64,000 bases of DNA, from positions 186,001 through 250,000 of the forward strand of contig NZ_FZPH01000001.1 in the NCBI RefSeq assembly GCF_900188485.1. Direction: 5' to 3'. Numbering within the stretch: the first letter of the stretch is position 1; each line of letters starts with the position of its first letter. A program made the position numbers and the translations under genes. The DNA comes from Asanoa hainanensis. Lineage in GTDB: Bacteria; Actinomycetota; Actinomycetes; Mycobacteriales; Micromonosporaceae. Of this stretch, positions 14,408 to 22,194 are shown piece by piece. Under the pieces are notes generated by a model that made no database searches, was not told the origin of the DNA, and saw nothing but the letters and a program-made list of their open reading frames with translations.

Positions 14408-15660
14408 GCAGCCGGCGCGCCCTCGTCGCCCTGCTGACCGCCGACACGATCTCGGCCGTCGGCACCCGGATGAGCGCGCTCGCTCTGCCCTGGTTCGTGC
14501 TGGTCAGCACCGGTTCGCCGAGCCGCGCGGGCATCGTCGCGTTCGTCGAGATGCTCCCGTACGTGCTCGCCGCCGGCGCCGGCGGCCCGTTGATCGACCG
14601 GATCGGCGGCCGCCGCTTCAGCATCGTCGCCGACGCCGTCAGCGCCCTGGCCATCGGCGCGATCCCGCTGCTGCACGACCGGATCGGCTTCGGTGGCCTG
14701 CTCGTGCTGGTCGGCATCGCCGGCGGCCTGCGGGGGTTCAGCGACACCGCCAAGGAAGCGGTCTTCCCCCGCGTCGCGCGGCAGTCCGGCATGGAGATGA
14801 CCCGCGCCGCCAGCCTGCAGGACGGCCTGCACCGGCTCGCCACCCTGCTCGGCGCCCCGGCCGGCGGTGCGCTGATCGCGGTGCTCGACGCGCCGACGGT
14901 CCTGCTGTTCGACGCCGGCACGTTCGCGGTCGCGGCCGTCCTGGTGCTCCTGCTGGTCCGCGTGCCACCGGCGGAAGCACCGGTCAAGGAGGAGTCCTAC
15001 ACGAAGGCGCTGCGGGCCGGCATCACCTTCGTGCGGCGGGACCGGTTGGCCGGGGCGATCATCGTGATGATGTTCGCGACCAACCTGTTCGACGCCGCGT
15101 ACAACTCGGTCCTGTTGCCGATGTGGGCTACGCTCGTCGGTTCGTCGGTCGTGCTCGGCCTGGCCAGCGGCTCGTTCGCGATCGGTGCGGTGCTGGGCAA
15201 CATCGTCTTTACCGCGTACGCGCCGCGGGCACCGCGCTGGGCCCTGTTCACCATCGGGTTCTTCGTCGGTGGCGCGCCACGTTTCCTCGCGGCCGGCTTC
15301 AGCGACGAGGTCTGGCTGCTGTACGCGGTGTCGTTCGCCGCCGGTGTCGGCCTCGCCGCGATCAACCCGATCATCGGCGCGGTTCTCTACGAGCGCATCC
15401 CGGAGCACATGATGGCCCGGGTCCAGGGCGTCCTGACGGCGGTGGCCTGGGCCGGCATCCCGCTCGGCGGGTTGCTCGGCGGTGCGGTGGCCGGCGCGGT
15501 GGGCCTGAAGGTAGCCCTGATCGCGACGGGGGTGCTCTACCTGGCGGTCACGTTGCTGCCGGTGGTGCGCCCGGTCTGGCGGGACCTCGACGTGCGACCC
15601 TCGCCGGCGGTGCCGTCACCGCGGCCGGCCGAAACTACAGCCGACCTCCAGTCGAGGTAG
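14404..15660 (+). CDS. MFS efflux transporter
   Basis: The 418-aa protein is an MFS_3-type exporter with about twelve helices (SSRRALVALLTADTISAVGTRMSALALPWFVL, then GGPLIDRIGGRRFSIVADAVSAL). The GTG start overlaps the ArsR stop, so the regulator and pump form one operon. The 3' end overlaps the convergent MerR gene by 124 bp, an unusually long antisense tail. Confidence 0.88.
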   Translation: MSSRRALVALLTADTISAVGTRMSALALPWFVLVSTGSPSRAGIVAFVEMLPYVLAAGAGGPLIDRIGGRRFSIVADAVSALAIGAIPLLHDRIGFGGLLVLVGIAGGLRGFSDTAKEAVFPRVARQSGMEMTRAASLQDGLHRLATLLGAPAGGALIAVLDAPTVLLFDAGTFAVAAVLVLLLVRVPPAEAPVKEESYTKALRAGITFVRRDRLAGAIIVMMFATNLFDAAYNSVLLPMWATLVGSSVVLGLASGSFAIGAVLGNIVFTAYAPRAPRWALFTIGFFVGGAPRFLAAGFSDEVWLLYAVSFAAGVGLAAINPIIGAVLYERIPEHMMARVQGVLTAVAWAGIPLGGLLGGAVAGAVGLKVALIATGVLYLAVTLLPVVRPVWRDLDVRPSPAVPSPRPAETTADLQSR

Positions 15661-16337
15661 GCGTTCAGCGCGGCCGCGCCGGCGAGCATGGCGCGGCCGC
15701 GGGCGTCGAGGCGGGCACGCCAGTCCCGCAGCATCGACTCCAGCGGCGCGACACCGCCGGCCGTGCGGACCTGGGCGATCAGCGGGGCGATCCGACCCAG
15801 TGGGTAGCCGCCCCGGCGGAGCTGATGGGTCAACAGCGCATCGCGTACGTCGGCCGGGCGGTAGATCCGGTAGCCGGTCCGCGGATCCCGGCGCGGCTGG
15901 ACCAGGCCGGCGTCCTCCCACTTGCGCAGGGTCGCCGGGCGGATGCCGAGCCGCCGCGACAGGGGGCCGACGAACGTGTCGCCACGCTCGGCGGCCGGGA
16001 CCGGTTCGAGGTCGTGGAGCGCGGCTTCGACGGCGCGCAGGGTCCGGCGGTCGTCGAGCAGTTGGGCGTGGCTCTCGTCGACGAGCGTGAGCGCGTCCGC
16101 GGTCGCGTGCCCGTTGATCGCCCGCATGATCTCGGTGGCGGTCTGGTTGCCGTGGCCGCGCACGAGGGCTAGGTAGGCGGCCAGGGCCAGGTCGTGGTCC
16201 CCGGTGTAGGTGCGGTAGCCGCTCGCGGTGCGCTCGGCCTCCGGCAGGATGCCGGCCGCCTCGTAGTTCCGGATCGCCTGGGTGGACCGGCCGTAGCGTC
16301 GGGCCAGGTCCACTGGCCTTTGAAGCTTTTCGCGCAC
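15537..16337 (-). CDS. TioE-type MerR regulator with two MerR helix-turn-helix domains
   Basis: The 266-aa protein carries two MerR DNA-binding domains in tandem: residues 5-70 (RPVDLARRYGRSTQAIRNYEAAGILPEAERTASGYRTY) and residues 118-185 (VGPLSRRLGIRPATLRKWEDAGLVQPRRDPRTGYRIYRPADV). This doubled architecture is that of the TioE family. It is divergent from an erythromycin-esterase-like gene 60 bp away, with inverted repeats in the gap, so it probably controls that gene. The C-terminal tail beyond residue 230 is low-complexity and overlaps the MFS gene. Confidence 0.85.
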   Translation of the reverse strand: MREKLQRPVDLARRYGRSTQAIRNYEAAGILPEAERTASGYRTYTGDHDLALAAYLALVRGHGNQTATEIMRAINGHATADALTLVDESHAQLLDDRRTLRAVEAALHDLEPVPAAERGDTFVGPLSRRLGIRPATLRKWEDAGLVQPRRDPRTGYRIYRPADVRDALLTHQLRRGGYPLGRIAPLIAQVRTAGGVAPLESMLRDWRARLDARGRAMLAGAAALNAYLDWRSAVVSAGRGDGTAGEGRTSRSRQTGRTTGSNVTAR

Positions 16338-16363
16338 CGCTCCGCCTGTCGTCGTGCGGAAGT

Positions 16364-16393
16364 CTCAACCAAAGGTTCAACGATACTGTTGAG
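16364..16393. promoter_or_regulatory. Inverted-repeat operator between TioE-type regulator and esterase gene
   Basis: CTCAAC (16364-16369) and GTTGAG (16388-16393) are exact reverse complements, with an internal TTCAAC half-site (16376-16381) and AACC-AAA-GGTT nested in the left part. A -10-like GATACT (16382-16387) lies inside. An operator overlapping the promoter core is how MerR proteins usually act. Confidence 0.58.
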
Positions 16394-16397
16394 TGGC

Positions 16398-17507
16398 ATG
16401 ACTGTGCTGAAGCTGCTGCCTGGACGACCGCGCATCCTCGGGCTCGGTGAGCCCACCCATGGCGAAGACGTGCTGCTCGACGTACGCAACGAGGTGTTCC
16501 GATCGCTCGTCGACGAGGGGTACCGGACCATCGCGATCGAGAGCGACTGCCTGATGGGCTTGGTCGTGGACGAGTACGTCACGACGGGGCGCGGGTCGTT
16601 GGACGAGGTGATGGCGCGCGGGTTCAGCCATGGTTGGGGTGCCTTCGGCGGCAATCGTGAGTTGGTGCGCTGGATGCGCGCGTACAACGAGGGTCGTTCG
16701 GCGGGTGAATGGGTGCGGTTCGCGGGGTTCGACGGGCCGCTGGAGATCGAGGCCGCCGCGAGCCCTCGGCCGGCGCTGGTCGCACTGCACTCCGCGCTGG
16801 CCGACCGGGTCGACGCCGATCTGCTCCCGTGCGACGCGGCGACGCTCGATCGGCTGCTCGGCTCTGATGATCTTTGGACGAATCGCGCCGCGATGATGGA
16901 TCCGGGTGCGTCGGTCGGGCGGGCGCGGCCGGAGCTTCGGGCGGTCGCCGACGATCTGGTGGCCTTGCTGGCGGAGCAGGCGCCCGTTTTCGCTCCTGAC
17001 GAGCTGGTCCACCTGTACGCGCGTACCGCTGTCGGACTCCTGCGGTATCACTTCTGGATGGCCGACTCGTCACCTGGCCGGCTGGCGCGGCTGGCGGGGG
17101 TGCGGGACGCGATGATGGCCGCGAACCTGCTCGCCCTCGGGGCGGTCGGCCCGGTGTTCGTCCATGCCCACAACAGCCACCTGCAGCGGGATCGCAGTGG
17201 GATGCGGATGGGTGGTCAGGAGCTGTCGTGGTGGGGCGCCGGGGCTCTCGTCAACGCCCGACTTGGGGCGGATTATGGGTTTGTGGCCACGGCGATCGGC
17301 ACGATCCGTGGTCGCGGGGTTCCGGTGCCGCCGCCGGAGACTCTCGAAGGCCGGTTGTACGCGCTGGCGGGTGACCGTTTTGTCGTCTCTCCTACGGAGC
17401 TGGTTGACGTGCGCGAGCCCCGGGTGTCGCCGTGGTTCGGCTACGCGCCGCTGTCTCCGGCCCACCTTTCCCAGATCGACGGGATCGTCTTCGTGAGAGA
17501 TGTGTAA
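16398..17507 (+). CDS. Erythromycin-esterase family hydrolase
   Basis: The 369-aa protein has the family signatures RILGLGEPTHGEDVLLDVRNEVFRSLVDEG (residues 12-41, with the catalytic-type His21 and Glu23), IAIESDCL, and FVHAHNSHLQRDR in the C-terminal half. Enzymes of this group hydrolyse macrolide lactones (EreA/EreB) or related esters, in the cytosol. Many actinomycete homologues are untested, so macrolide resistance is a possibility rather than a conclusion. Divergence from a TioE-type regulator suggests ligand-induced expression. Confidence 0.87.
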   Translation: MTVLKLLPGRPRILGLGEPTHGEDVLLDVRNEVFRSLVDEGYRTIAIESDCLMGLVVDEYVTTGRGSLDEVMARGFSHGWGAFGGNRELVRWMRAYNEGRSAGEWVRFAGFDGPLEIEAAASPRPALVALHSALADRVDADLLPCDAATLDRLLGSDDLWTNRAAMMDPGASVGRARPELRAVADDLVALLAEQAPVFAPDELVHLYARTAVGLLRYHFWMADSSPGRLARLAGVRDAMMAANLLALGAVGPVFVHAHNSHLQRDRSGMRMGGQELSWWGAGALVNARLGADYGFVATAIGTIRGRGVPVPPPETLEGRLYALAGDRFVVSPTELVDVREPRVSPWFGYAPLSPAHLSQIDGIVFVRDV

Positions 17508-17523
17508 TCGGCGCCACAGGCGG

Positions 17524-17549
17524 TGAACCTTCTTGCGGCCCGGTGGTAC
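17524..17549 (+). promoter_or_regulatory. ECF-type promoter (autoregulatory copy)
   Basis: TGAACC (17524-17529), 15 nt, then GGTAC (17545-17549) lie just upstream of the ECF sigma gene start at 17559. The same hexamer, spacing and pentamer recur at 19340-19365 before the ABC operon. AAC-type -35 elements are typical of ECF promoters. Confidence 0.68.
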
Positions 17550-17558
17550 TCACAAGCG

Positions 17559-18125
17559 ATGGACGAGTCCGACGAGGCGCTGGTGCGCCGCGTGGCGGGC
17601 GGCGACGAGCAGGCACTGGAGCAGCTCTACGCCCGCCACGCGGCGGTGTTGCTGCGCTATGCGGTGCAGCTGACCGCCGACCGGGGGCAGGCGGAGGAGG
17701 CGCTGCAGGACACGTTCGTCGGCGTGTGGCAGGGCGCGGCGGCCAGGTTCGCGGGCGGGTCGACCGTGCGGACGTGGCTGTTCGGCATCTGCCGCCGCCA
17801 GTCCGGCAAGCGCACCCGCTCCATGCCACCGCCGTCCCTGCCGTTGGACGCGGCCGCGTCGATCCCGAGCAATGTGGCCACGCCCGACGAGATCGCTCTG
17901 GCCAGGGCCGACGTCGCCGCGGTCGGTGGGGCGCTGGCGCGGCTGCCCGCGGGTCACCGCGAGGTGCTCCACCTGACGTTCGTCGCCGAGCTGCCCATGG
18001 CCGAGATCGCGACGCTGCTCGGCATCCCGCTGGGCACGGTCAAGAGCCGGCTGTTCATGGCCCGCGCCGCCCTGGCCAGGGCCCTACCCGTCGACCAGCT
18101 CACCGCGAAGGAGGCCGGCCGATGA
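17559..18125 (+). CDS. ECF-family RNA polymerase sigma factor
   Basis: The 188-aa protein has sigma region 2 (LVRRVAGGDEQALEQLYARHAAVLLRYAVQLTADRGQAEEALQDTFVGVWQGAARF) and region 4 (LARLPAGHREVLHLTFVAELPMAEIATLLGIPLGTVKSRLFMARAALARAL). It is coupled (ATGA) to a zinc-finger membrane protein that is its likely anti-sigma factor, and is preceded by a candidate promoter of its own regulon. Its other predicted target is the ABC exporter operon starting at 19374. Confidence 0.93.
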   Translation: MDESDEALVRRVAGGDEQALEQLYARHAAVLLRYAVQLTADRGQAEEALQDTFVGVWQGAAARFAGGSTVRTWLFGICRRQSGKRTRSMPPPSLPLDAAASIPSNVATPDEIALARADVAAVGGALARLPAGHREVLHLTFVAELPMAEIATLLGIPLGTVKSRLFMARAALARALPVDQLTAKEAGR

Positions 18126-19342
18126 CCCACCCCGTCGACCAGCTACCGGCCTATGCGGCCGGCACGCTCCCACCGCCCGAGGCGGCGGAGATCGCAGGCC
18201 ACCTCGTCGGTTGCGCATCGTGCCGCACCGACGCGGCGTCGTGGTCCACGTTGGCCACGGGGATACGCACGGCCACCCTCGCCGCAACCCCGCCGGACCC
18301 GCCACCGTTCGCGGCCGTCCGGGCCAGGCTGTCGGTGGGCACGCGACCGCCCGAGACGGTTGGATCCGAGCTCGACGTGGCCTCGTCGCCCGACGTGGTC
18401 GGGCCCGAGCAGGTCCCTTCGCCCGGGGCGCTGCCGTCGAACTGGGGTGCTGTTCGGTCTGATGCCGCGTTGTCGCCGTCGGACGGGCGCGCTGTCTGGG
18501 CTGGCTCCGGACCGTCGCCCGCGCATGACGCTCGGGCCTCGACGAGCGGGGAGAGCGTGCGATCGACCGGGCCAACTGTCCGAGGCAGTTCCGCGCTGTC
18601 AAACCACGATCAGATCGCCGCTCGCGAGTTCGTGCCGGCAGGCGAGGGCGCCTTGATCGTGCCTCGCTATCTCCCGACGAGCGCGCCGGCCCGGCGCTGG
18701 TTGGCGTCCGCGCGGGTCGCGTGGGGGCTGCTGGCGCGGCAGGTCCGGCTGATCGGGTGGCGGGTGTGGGCGATCGCGCTGGTGGTGATCGCGGCCGCCG
18801 CCGGCTACGCCGCGTCCGCACCGGCTGGGCGGGCCGGTGACCTGCTCGCGCTGGTCGTGCCCCTGGTGGCGGCGGTCTCGGTGGCCGCCGCGTGCAGCGC
18901 CGACGGTGAGGCCGCCGAGCTCGTCCGCGCCACGCCCACCTCGACCCGCGTACTCGTCCTCGCCCGCCTCACCCTCGTCTTGGCCGTGACCGTCGGTCTC
19001 GGCACGGCGGCCTCGCTCGCGATCGCCCTGCCGCGCGGCGACCTGCTGCTCGCGGAGCTGTTCGTGACCTGGTTCGGCCCGCTGGTGCCGCTATCCGCGA
19101 CGAGCTTCGCGCTGGCGGTGCTCTGGCGTTACGAGGCGGGCATCGCGGTGGTGATGGCCTGCTGGGTGCTGCGGCTGCTGGCACCGACCTCGATTCTGGA
19201 CCACGGCGTCGCACCGATCCTCGACGCGCTGTGGCGACCGGGCCTGCCGCTGGTGCTCGGCGCCGTCGTGGTCGCGGTCGCGACGGTGGCCCTCGCACCG
19301 CTGGCCGGCCGGCATCGCGCAATTCCCGCCGTTCTCCGATGA
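18122..19342 (+). CDS. Zinc-finger anti-sigma factor fused to a multi-pass membrane domain
   Basis: The 406-aa protein starts with a zinc-finger anti-sigma module (QLPAYAAGTLPPPEAAEIAGHLVGCASCRTDAASW), with the HxxxCxxC motif around residues 27-34. A long Ser/Pro/Gly-rich linker (about residues 70-190) follows, then roughly six hydrophobic helices from residue 215 to the end. The membrane half resembles ABC-2-type permease-like domains, so it may both hold the sigma factor at the membrane and sense or belong to the exporter encoded next. The long linker is unusual. Confidence 0.82.
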   Translation: MTHPVDQLPAYAAGTLPPPEAAEIAGHLVGCASCRTDAASWSTLATGIRTATLAATPPDPPPFAAVRARLSVGTRPPETVGSELDVASSPDVVGPEQVPSPGALPSNWGAVRSDAALSPSDGRAVWAGSGPSPAHDARASTSGESVRSTGPTVRGSSALSNHDQIAAREFVPAGEGALIVPRYLPTSAPARRWLASARVAWGLLARQVRLIGWRVWAIALVVIAAAAGYAASAPAGRAGDLLALVVPLVAAVSVAAACSADGEAAELVRATPTSTRVLVLARLTLVLAVTVGLGTAASLAIALPRGDLLLAELFVTWFGPLVPLSATSFALAVLWRYEAGIAVVMACWVLRLLAPTSILDHGVAPILDALWRPGLPLVLGAVVVAVATVALAPLAGRHRAIPAVLR

Positions 19343-19365
19343 ACCTTTCCCACCCCACCCGGTAC
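19340..19365 (+). promoter_or_regulatory. ECF-type promoter of the ABC exporter operon
   Basis: TGAACC (19340-19345), 15 nt, GGTAC (19361-19365): identical elements and spacing to 17524-17549. The GTG at 19374 follows 8 nt after GGTAC, so the transcript is probably leaderless. The -35 overlaps the stop region of the anti-sigma gene. Confidence 0.68.
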
Positions 19366-19373
19366 CCATCACC

Positions 19374-20060
19374 GTGACCCTCACCATCTGGCTCCACGAG
19401 GCCCGCCGCGCGGGCCCGGCGGCGTTGCTGGCCCCGCCCGCCGCCCTGCTCTTCGCGGCCGCGATCGCCGTGTTCATCCGGGCCACCAACGGCAGCCGCG
19501 CCCAGGCACAGACGCTGCTGCTGGCCGGGCTCGAGGCGATCACGCCGCTCGCGGTCGCGATGGTCGCCCTGACCATCGTCACCCGCGAGAGCTGCCGCGA
19601 GCTGCACCTGTCGCTGCCGACCCCACACCTGGCCACCATCGGCCGCCGGCTCGGCGTTCTCGGCGCGGTCGCCGCCGTGCTCTGCCTCGCCTACGCCGCC
19701 GTGGTGGCGCTGGCCGGTTACCGCACCGGCTCCAGCGGCGTGGCGGCCCTGCTGGTGTGGGCGGCGCCGACGCTCTGGCTGGCCGGGTTCGCGGCGCTGG
19801 TCGCGGCGGCGACCCGCAGCACGGTGCTGGCCAGCAGCGCCGTCGCCCTGGTGTGGCTGGCCGAGCAGGTCTGGGCGTCGGCGTTCGTGGGCAGTCCGCT
19901 GCTGCGCCCGCTGTTCCTGTTCTTCACCAGCCGGGTCGGCGACGGTCCGGGCTGGGCCGCGAACCGGGTCGGTCTGCTCGCCGGCGGCCTGTTGTTCCTG
20001 GCGGTCACCGCCGCTGTCCTGAGCAAGCCCGAACGACTGCTCTCCGAGGAGGACGCGTGA
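19374..20060 (+). CDS. ABC-2-type membrane protein
   Basis: The 228-aa protein has six likely membrane helices (AALLAPPAALLFAAAIAVFI, LEAITPLAVAMVALTIV, LGVLGAVAAVLCLAYAAVVALAG, AALLVWAAPTLWLAGFAALVAAAT and others). It has no motif beyond its hydrophobic profile but sits in an operon with a second permease (GTGA overlap) and an ABC ATPase. It is probably one of two permease subunits of an exporter, driven by the ECF promoter at 19340. Confidence 0.78.
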   Translation: MTLTIWLHEARRAGPAALLAPPAALLFAAAIAVFIRATNGSRAQAQTLLLAGLEAITPLAVAMVALTIVTRESCRELHLSLPTPHLATIGRRLGVLGAVAAVLCLAYAAVVALAGYRTGSSGVAALLVWAAPTLWLAGFAALVAAATRSTVLASSAVALVWLAEQVWASAFVGSPLLRPLFLFFTSRVGDGPGWAANRVGLLAGGLLFLAVTAAVLSKPERLLSEEDA

Positions 20061-20869
20061 CCGCGCTGCTGGCGGTGGCCCGCTACGAGTTCCGCATGCA
20101 GGCCCGCAAACGCTCACTGTGGATCGCCGCGACCCTGCTCGGCGGCGCGCTGATCGTGCTCCAGGGCGACCGCGGCCCGCGCAGCCTCCCGGTCGGCACG
20201 CCGGCGCGGGAGGTGATGGGCACCTGGGCGTTGCTGTTCGCGATCCTGATGCCGCTGGCCTACGGCATGCTGCTCGCCGACCGGCTGGTTCGCGACCGCA
20301 AGCTCCGCGTCGAGCCGCTGCTGGAAAGCCTGCCGCACGCACCGGCCACCCGGCTGGCGGGCAAATACCTCGGCGGCATCGGCGCGTGTGCCCTACCGGG
20401 CCTGGCGGCCCTGCTGCTGGCGGCGATCACCGAGCTACCAAAGCGGCACGACCCGGCCCTGATCGGGTGGGCGCTGGTCGCGTTCGTGGTGGTCACGCTT
20501 CCCGGGATCGCGATGGTGGCGGGCTTCGCCCTGGTGTGCCCGGTCATCGTCTCGGTGCCGCTATTCCGGGTCCTGTTCGTCGGCTACTGGTTCTGGGGCA
20601 ACATGCTCGCGCCAGACTTCCTGCCCTCGCTGACCGGCACGCTGCTGACCCCGATCGGCGACTACGGCGCGACCTGGCTGCTGGCCAACGGCCACACCGC
20701 CCTGTTCGCCGGCACTCCAGGCTTCCTGTCCTTCCTCCGCCCGGACCCGTCCGCCGCGACCGCGGCCCTCAGCGTGGCCGTCGTGGTGCTGTGCGGGCTG
20801 ATCCCGCTCGCCGCCGCGGCGGTCGTCGCACACCGCAGCACCCGCCAGACCTGGCCGTCGAAGGCCTGA
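20057..20869 (+). CDS. ABC-2-type transporter permease
   Basis: The 270-aa protein opens with the permease signature LLAVARYEFRMQARKRSLWIAATLLGGALIVL and has about six helices with the loop ADRLVRDRKLRVEPLLESLPHAPATRLAGKYLGG, typical of ABC-2 exporter permeases. It is translationally coupled to the preceding membrane protein and followed by its ATPase 11 bp later. Confidence 0.85.
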   Translation: MTALLAVARYEFRMQARKRSLWIAATLLGGALIVLQGDRGPRSLPVGTPAREVMGTWALLFAILMPLAYGMLLADRLVRDRKLRVEPLLESLPHAPATRLAGKYLGGIGACALPGLAALLLAAITELPKRHDPALIGWALVAFVVVTLPGIAMVAGFALVCPVIVSVPLFRVLFVGYWFWGNMLAPDFLPSLTGTLLTPIGDYGATWLLANGHTALFAGTPGFLSFLRPDPSAATAALSVAVVVLCGLIPLAAAAVVAHRSTRQTWPSKA

Positions 20870-20880
20870 GAGGACCCATC

Positions 20881-21759
20881 GTGCACATCGAAATCGCTGA
20901 CCTGCGGCGCCGCTTCGGCCGGGTGACCGCCCTCGACGGTGTCGACCTGACGGTGGCCGGCGGGATGTTCGGCCTGCTCGGCACCAACGGCGCGGGCAAG
21001 ACCACCCTCATGCGGATCCTGGCCGGCGTGCTGCCGGCCACGTCGGGCCGCGTCATCGCCGGCGGCCACGACCTCTCGACCCGCGCCGGCCGGGTAGCGG
21101 TCCAACGCCGCCTCGGCTACCTACCCCAGGACCTGGGCCTCTACCCGGACCTGACGCCGACGGAGTTCCTCGACTACGTGGGTCTGCTCAAAGGCCTCGA
21201 CGACCGCGCGGCCCGCCGACGCCAGGCCGCCGAGCTGCTCGACCTGGTCGGCCTGTCCGACGTGGCCGGCCGCAAGCTCAAGGGCTTCTCGGGCGGCATG
21301 CGCCGCCGGGTCGGCATAGCGCAGGCACTGCTCGGCGACCCGGCCCTGCTCATCGTCGACGAGCCAACCGTCGGCCTCGACCCCGAGGAGCGGATCCGCT
21401 TCCGCACCCTGCTATCCAGCCTGGCCGACGCCCGCACGGTCCTGCTCAGCACCCACATCGTCGAAGACGTGGCCCAAACCTGCCGCCAAACAGCCGTCCT
21501 AGCCGGCGGCCGCGTCGCCTTCACCGGCGCGGTCACCGACCTGACGGCCCGCGCCGAGGGCGTCACCTGGGAGATCGTCACCCCCGGCCCGCCACCCACC
21601 GACGGCGTCGTGGTCTCGGCGATCGCCCGCACCGACGGCACCCACTACCGCGTCGTCAGCCCCCAACCACCAGCCCCCGACGCCGTCCTGGTCACCCCAT
21701 CACTCGAGGAGGGCTATGTCGCTTTGATGCGCTCAGCAGCGCCAGCACCAGTGGGCTGA
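20881..21759 (+). CDS. ABC transporter ATP-binding protein
   Basis: The 292-aa protein has Walker A (GLLGTNGAGKTTLMRIL), Q-loop (LGYLPQDLGLYPDLT), signature (FSGGMRRRVGIAQALL), Walker B (LLIVDEPTVGLDPEER) and the switch histidine (STHIVEDV). It is a drug/lipid-exporter type (ABC-2-associated) ATPase. GAGAGGA precedes the GTG. With the two permeases it completes the ECF-regulated exporter. Confidence 0.94.
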   Translation: MHIEIADLRRRFGRVTALDGVDLTVAGGMFGLLGTNGAGKTTLMRILAGVLPATSGRVIAGGHDLSTRAGRVAVQRRLGYLPQDLGLYPDLTPTEFLDYVGLLKGLDDRAARRRQAAELLDLVGLSDVAGRKLKGFSGGMRRRVGIAQALLGDPALLIVDEPTVGLDPEERIRFRTLLSSLADARTVLLSTHIVEDVAQTCRQTAVLAGGRVAFTGAVTDLTARAEGVTWEIVTPGPPPTDGVVVSAIARTDGTHYRVVSPQPPAPDAVLVTPSLEEGYVALMRSAAPAPVG

Positions 21760-22194
21760 CCGGCCAGCCAACGGCCCCGCAACGCGGTGGCCGGTCGGAC
21801 GGTCGTCGCCCGCATCGCGATCGGCGCCAACGCCGCCCCGCGCAAGCCGCTCGCTGCGCGGCGCGAGCTCGGTGACCTGGCTTTATCGGCCGGTGGCGAC
21901 CCGTAGCGGCCGGCTCGCAGCGGCGGACATCGTTCGCGTCGGGAACGCTGCCTGCGCTGCCTCGGTGACGCCGCTGGCTGGGCGGTAGGACTGATTCGGA
22001 GCGACCGGACGCCCTCCCATCCGCGCCGAGCCGTAGTCCCGCCACGCAACGGCCGCGCAGGCGGGTTGGGGTCTGCCTCTGGGCGAGCCCGGAAGCGCTT
22101 GGTGGAGAGCGCTAGGCCCCGCCGGCCATGCCGGGCGGCCGTCCAACGTGCGGGGTAACCGCTGCGGTCGCCGACGCTGGTTTCGGGCGCCGGG
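21760..22194. other. 435-bp gap without a recognisable gene
   Basis: Several open frames cross this GC-rich stretch on both strands, but none has a start signal, a family resemblance or a preferred frame. The two flanking genes are convergent. I see no strong hairpin, tRNA or repeat here. Confidence 0.5.

Noticed and set aside
16398-17507. Labelling the esterase as a proven macrolide-resistance gene
   Set aside because: Family motifs are present but many members act on other lactones or are untested.
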